A DNA stretch of 9,758 bases, from assembly GCA_023480605.1 (NCBI GenBank), contig JAMCWS010000202.1, positions 1-9,758 of the forward strand, in the 5' to 3' direction. The DNA is from a bacterium (GTDB taxonomy: Bacteria > Sumerlaeota > Sumerlaeia > MVZB01). Each line of letters starts with the position of its first letter. Positions within the stretch are counted from its first letter, which is position 1. The translations under genes and the position numbers were made by a program. The notes beneath the pieces were generated by a model. The model made no database searches. It had not been told where the DNA came from and saw only the letters and a program-made list of their open reading frames with translations. This document shows positions 6,593 through 9,758 of the stretch, piece by piece.

Positions 6593-9500
6593 TGGGCGTC
6601 GAGGTGGATAGTCCGGTTATAAAGGATAGTAACGAGGCGGCTGACCGGGCTGTCCCAGCCGGGGAGGGCCAGAAATTCGACCTGGCAGTCGCCGGTGAGG
6701 ATGCCAGCCTCGGTCGCGCCGCTTTCGAGCCAGTCCTCCGTACCCACGCGCCGCCAACGCGCGCCGGCGGCCACCGCCTCGGGCGGCGCGATCGTCACCG
6801 TCAGCGACCCGGTCGGCCGGATGTAGGATCCTGCGGCCGTGGCGGTTTGATCTTTGGCGATCGTCACCATTTGCGTCGCGGGCGCGATCCAGCCGGCCAG
6901 ATCCAGGTATTCGATTTCATAATCGCCCGTGGGGACAGTGGTATCGACGGCGCTGCTCTCGAGCCACGCCTCCGTCCCGGCGCGGCGCCAGCGCGCGCCG
7001 GCGGTTGCGGCTTCGGGCGGCGTGAGCGTTACCTGCAAGGCTCCAGTCTGGCGCACGTAGACCGCGGCGGCGGTGGTCGTTTCGTCCTTGGCGATCAGCA
7101 CCGGCTGGTTGAGCGGCGTGTCCCAGCCGGGAACGTCGTTGAACGTGATGATCAGGTAGCCGACGCGGATACCTGTCTCGGCGGCGCCGCTTTCCATCCA
7201 TGGCGTGCCCAGCCCAACCCGCCGCCAGCGCGCTCCGGCCGCCGCGGCCTCGGGCGGCGCCAGCGTCACCTGGAGATTCCCGAGGTGGAGAACATACGTT
7301 CCCGTCGCCGTCGTGGTCTGGTCCCAGGCGATCGTGACGGGCCGGGTCGTGGGCGCGTCCCAATTGGCCAGGGCCTTGAATTCGACCTCGTAGTCGCCGA
7401 CCGGGATATGGTCTTCGGTCGCGCCACTATCAAGCCACGGCGTCGTCCCGACGCGCCGCCACTGCGCCCCCGCCGCGGCGGCCTCGGGCGGGTCGATCAT
7501 CACGGAGAGCAGGCCATCGATATCGGTGATCTTCGCCAGGAAGGCGTCGCCGCCGTCGTTGTAAAGTATATCGTAGCCGCGCCAGGTCCAGTTCGGCGAA
7601 GCGGTGTAACCGTCCACCCATACGTGGCCGGCCCCGTCCACGGCCAGCGCGCTACCGGAGTCGTTGCCCGAACCGCCGAGGTATGTGGACCAGCGGGGCG
7701 CGCCGTCAAGAGTCAGCTTGACCACGAAGGCGTCATTGTAGCCGTTGAAAGTCACATCGGGGCCACCCGCAATCCAACCATCCGAGTTGGTGGCGCCGGT
7801 GACATAGAGGCCCTGCGTACCGTCCACGACGATGGCCGCGCCGCTGTCGGAGAATCTGCCGCCGATGTAAGTGGCCCAGACAAGCGCGCCGCCGGGGGCG
7901 AACTTGACCGCGAAGGCGTCGCCAACCCCTTCGCAAACCGGGTCGTAACCGCTCACGGCCCAATCGGCCGAAGTGGTCGGTCCGGTCACATAGACGGCTT
8001 CCACATCGTCCGTGGCGATGCCGTCGGCGGACGTATAGCCGCTCTCGCCCAGGTAGGTGGACCACAGGTGGCCCCCGTCGGCCGAGAGCTTGACGACAAA
8101 CCCCTCGATGCCGCCGCCGAAAGTCTTGTCGTAGCCGCCCGAAACCCAGCCCGGTGACTCCGTCTCGCCGCCCACGACAAAATTCCCCTGGGTGTCGGAG
8201 GCAATCGCCTCGACGAATTCATTCTTACTTCCGCCCAGGTAGGTGGACCACAGGAGGGCGCCGCCGGTCGACAACTTCGCCACAAACCCGTCATTGGTGA
8301 ATCCATCGTTATCGAAAATCGTATCATAGCCGCCCGCAACCCAGCCGGGCGACGTGGTAGATCCTGTGACGCCGATATCGCCCGCTTCGGTCACGGCAAT
8401 CGCGCTTGCGCCATCCCCTTCCGATCCTCCCAAATAGGTGGACCAGATGTGCCCGCCCGCGGGGGAAAGCTTGACCACGTAGGCATCGTAATGACTGCCT
8501 TCCAGCGTCGTGTCGAAGCCGCCCGAAACCCAACCGGCGGTCGTGGTCTCCCCGGTTACGTAGACGTTATCGTCGCTGTCAATGGCAACCGCCACGGCCA
8601 CATCGTCGTCGCTGCCGCCCAGATAGGTAGACCAACGATGGCCGCCGCCAGGCGACACCTTGACGACAAAGGCGTCGCGGTCGCCTCCGCCGAAGCTGGT
8701 ATCCGGTCCGCCCGATACCCAGCCCGCGGAATAAGTCCAGCCCACCATATAGGCATTGCCGGCGCTGTCGACGGCGACACCCAATGCAACGTCTTCGTTG
8801 ATTCCCCCGGCGTAAGTCGACCAGGCCAGCGTCGGGTCGATAACGAGCGGGCGGGCGGGATCGACGGGGCCGGCGAGGTTGAAAGCGAGCGTGTGGGGAT
8901 CGATGAGACGAAAGCGGGCGAGAACAGGTGTTCTTACGGGCGCGCTGCTCGGAACGGCGCTGGCGATCGGGTCCTGCCAGGCGACCGGCGCGGCGTCGGC
9001 GAGGGCGGGCCAGCCGAGGGCGGGGCGGATCGCGAGCGCGCCGTCCGCGCCCAGCGCCAGATCTTCGATCCCCTCGTAATGAATGCGTATCGCGCGCCAG
9101 TCGGCTCCGGAGGCGACGCGAAACTCATACTTGATCCCGCCACGGCCGGCCTTCACCACCAGGTCGATGCCGTCATAGAGCCCAGGGTAGACGACCGATT
9201 GCCAGGTCGGGACGCCCTCGCGCCACTGGTCGGGCGCGCCATGGTGATAGTTGGCGACCTGCTCTGCCCGCTCACACCCCACGGGCGCCACCACCCGCGC
9301 TCCTTCGAAGGCGACGTGGAACTCCATCATGCGTGACGGATGACCGGCGTTGGCCGCGATGGCGGCCCGTGGGATGCGGGATTCCCCTTCGCGCCGGTGA
9401 AGCTGGAACCGCAAGCCGTCGCGCGTCAGGCCGACACTCACGCCACCCCCAGAGAGCGCATATCGCACGTTCGTATCGGCCCACTGACCAAGGTTCTCGA

Positions 9501-9621
9501 CGAACGCCGTCGGGGCGGATCCATATCCCCGCGCTGTCGCCTTATTCTCGACGTTTCCGCCAGCCCAAGCCGCCCTGCCGAGTAAGGCCGCCGCCATCAC
9601 CAAACACATGAGTTTACGCAT
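6538..9621 (-). CDS. secreted SBBP-repeat beta-propeller protein with C-terminal PEGA-like repeats
   Basis: The product has 1027 residues. A signal peptide (1-20: M-R-K start, hydrophobic core, A-W-A cleavage site before Gly21) indicates Sec export. Residues about 35-265 form the N-terminal domain usual in SBBP-repeat proteins, starting with F-V-E-N-L-G-Q-W and V-R-Y-A-L-S-G-G-G. Residues 267-705 hold seven W-S-T-Y-L-G-G-S-type repeats, enough to close a seven-bladed propeller. Residues 706 to about 1017 hold four roughly 78-residue PEGA-like repeats (P-P-E-A-x-x-A-G-A-x-W-R-R). There is no lipobox, sortase motif or PEP-CTERM tail, and the protein ends in D-L-W-T-L-Y. Proteins of this kind are taken to act at the cell surface, probably in binding; no enzymatic residues are visible. 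Start: GGAG lies 7 nt before the ATG at 9621, preferred to an upstream in-frame start at 9675, which would lengthen the n-region and has no such site. The gene runs towards the enolase-superfamily gene. Confidence 0.93.
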   Translation of the reverse strand: MRKLMCLVMAAALLGRAAWAGGNVENKATARGYGSAPTAFVENLGQWADTNVRYALSGGGVSVGLTRDGLRFQLHRREGESRIPRAAIAANAGHPSRMMEFHVAFEGARVVAPVGCERAEQVANYHHGAPDQWREGVPTWQSVVYPGLYDGIDLVVKAGRGGIKYEFRVASGADWRAIRIHYEGIEDLALGADGALAIRPALGWPALADAAPVAWQDPIASAVPSSAPVRTPVLARFRLIDPHTLAFNLAGPVDPARPLVIDPTLAWSTYAGGINEDVALGVAVDSAGNAYMVGWTYSAGWVSGGPDTSFGGGDRDAFVVKVSPGGGHRWSTYLGGSDDDVAVAVAIDSDDNVYVTGETTTAGWVSGGFDTTLEGSHYDAYVVKLSPAGGHIWSTYLGGSEGDGASAIAVTEAGDIGVTGSTTSPGWVAGGYDTIFDNDGFTNDGFVAKLSTGGALLWSTYLGGSKNEFVEAIASDTQGNFVVGGETESPGWVSGGYDKTFGGGIEGFVVKLSADGGHLWSTYLGESGYTSADGIATDDVEAVYVTGPTTSADWAVSGYDPVCEGVGDAFAVKFAPGGALVWATYIGGRFSDSGAAIVVDGTQGLYVTGATNSDGWIAGGPDVTFNGYNDAFVVKLTLDGAPRWSTYLGGSGNDSGSALAVDGAGHVWVDGYTASPNWTWRGYDILYNDGGDAFLAKITDIDGLLSVMIDPPEAAAAGAQWRRVGTTPWLDSGATEDHIPVGDYEVEFKALANWDAPTTRPVTIAWDQTTTATGTYVLHLGNLQVTLAPPEAAAAGARWRRVGLGTPWMESGAAETGIRVGYLIITFNDVPGWDTPLNQPVLIAKDETTTAAAVYVRQTGALQVTLTPPEAATAGARWRRAGTEAWLESSAVDTTVPTGDYEIEYLDLAGWIAPATQMVTIAKDQTATAAGSYIRPTGSLTVTIAPPEAVAAGARWRRVGTEDWLESGATEAGILTGDCQVEFLALPGWDSPVSRLVTILYNRTIHLDAHYADSDVNAVPTDLWTLY
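6571..7506 (-). repeat. four tandem PEGA-like repeats (coding)
   Basis: Within the SBBP protein four units of 77-79 residues start at residues 706, 783, 862 and 940. Each opens with a strand such as L-Q-V-T-L, then P-P-E-A-x-x-A-G-A-x-W-R-R, then W-L-E-S-G-A, a V-G-D-Y-x-V-E-F strand, a G-W-D-x-P segment and a closing V-T-I-A-K-D-Q-T-T-T-A strand. The pattern suggests small beta-sandwich domains forming a stalk or carbohydrate/wall-contacting region. The fourth unit is the most diverged at its end. The repeats are similar enough at DNA level to recombine. Confidence 0.85.
7507..8823 (-). repeat. seven tandem SBBP beta-propeller repeats (coding)
   Basis: Blades start at Trp267, 330, 393, 458, 520, 582 and 644 of the SBBP protein, with spacing of 62-65 residues. 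Consensus elements are W-S-T-Y-L-G-G-S, a V-A-V-D-x-x-G-N-x-Y-V-T-G strand region, G-W-V-S-G-G-x-D, and D-A-F-V-V-K-L-S-x-G-G. The D-x-x-G-N loop is reminiscent of calcium-binding turns and is best kept in blades 1, 2 (D-S-D-D-N) and 4. Blade 5 is the most diverged and carries a cysteine. Seven copies fit one closed propeller. Confidence 0.88.
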
Positions 9622-9704
9622 CGCACGACTCCGTAAAGTCCATATACTACCTAGTGCATAAATAAGGCTACACATTTCGGGTAATCTGTGATACGCTCTC
9701 CGTC
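9622..9704. promoter_or_regulatory. divergent intergenic region, possible end of an insertion sequence
   Basis: These 83 nt separate the divergent SBBP and transposase-like genes, so both promoters and possibly the left end of an insertion sequence must lie here. The sequence is clearly more AT-rich than its surroundings. On the minus strand TAGTAT could serve as a -10 for the SBBP gene, with a poor TGTAGC 17 bp upstream, followed by GGAG before the SBBP start codon. No terminal inverted repeat can be confirmed because the other end lies outside the window. Confidence 0.35.
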
Positions 9705-9758
9705 ATGAAAATCGACGGACGAACTCTTAATCACGAAGCGCTGGAGGACATCCGCCGG
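9705..9758 (+). CDS. start of a putative IS630-family transposase (cut by the window edge)
   Basis: An ATG at 9705 opens a frame that runs off the right edge. The 18 visible codons read MKIDGRTLNHEALEDIRR. This closely resembles, from memory, the D-G-R-x-L-x-H-x-x-L-E-x-I-R opening of many IS630-family transposases, just ahead of their helix-turn-helix. If so, the full protein would have an N-terminal HTH and a DDE catalytic domain, and would move the element into TA targets. No Shine-Dalgarno site is visible. Eighteen residues cannot prove the family, and any other HTH-type protein is possible. Confidence 0.5.
   Translation, partial: MKIDGRTLNHEALEDIRR

Noticed and set aside
6592..8157. 521-codon plus-strand frame opposite the SBBP repeats
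   Set aside because: It mirrors the repeat structure of the minus-strand gene and has Arg/Gly-rich composition without recognisable domains.
6571..8823. Regular DNA repeats considered as a possible CRISPR or satellite array
   Set aside because: The periodicity is exactly that of the in-frame protein repeats (about 188 and 235 bp) and the copies differ at third codon positions, so it is coding repetition.

Overview
The window comes from a GC-rich bacterium. Several traits point towards the PVC group or neighbouring phyla (Planctomycetota, Lentisphaerota, Hydrogenedentota, Sumerlaeota): a large secreted SBBP-repeat protein with PEGA-like repeats at its C-terminus, a Tat-exported enolase-superfamily enzyme, a divergent URO-D-fold protein, and few clear Shine-Dalgarno sites. 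This placement is inferred from gene content remembered from those phyla. No marker gene in the window settles it.

Left part (1-3981): four genes lie on the minus strand. In transcription order they are panC (pantoate-beta-alanine ligase, 3981-3139), an extended-SDR NAD-dependent sugar-nucleotide epimerase/dehydratase (3008-2043), a URO-D-fold protein (about 1966-725) and a small lipoprotein (537-46). The gaps are about 130, 76 and 187 nt, so co-transcription is possible but not tight. A GC-rich hairpin follows the URO-D gene and may end that transcript.

Middle (3982-4869): an intergenic stretch with an AT-cored palindrome upstream of panC comes first. It is followed by a plus-strand tRNA-Leu(UAA) gene with encoded CCA and a good sigma70-like promoter just ahead of it. 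About 450 nt without a supported gene follow. This leads to a plus-strand gene with a clear ribosome binding site (4870-6135) for a mandelate racemase/muconate lactonizing enzyme family protein carrying a twin-arginine signal.

Right part (6136-9758): a 400-nt stretch contains protein-like sequence split over two or three frames, possibly a decayed gene. It lies between the enolase-superfamily gene and the convergent 1027-codon minus-strand SBBP gene. The SBBP protein has a signal peptide, the N-terminal domain usual in SBBP proteins, seven roughly 63-residue repeats (a natural seven-bladed propeller) and four roughly 78-residue PEGA-like repeats. At the right edge a divergent plus-strand gene begins at 9705. 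Its 18 visible codons resemble the N-terminus of IS630-family transposases.

Apart from the possible operon on the left, the genes do not form one pathway. PanC serves pantothenate/CoA synthesis, the epimerase probably serves surface polysaccharide synthesis, and the other proteins are exported or of unknown substrate. I did not find a clear new system. The most unusual items are the exported enolase-superfamily enzyme with a K-x-R motif, the modular repeat protein, the frameshifted remnant, and the URO-D-like protein with altered metal-site residues.
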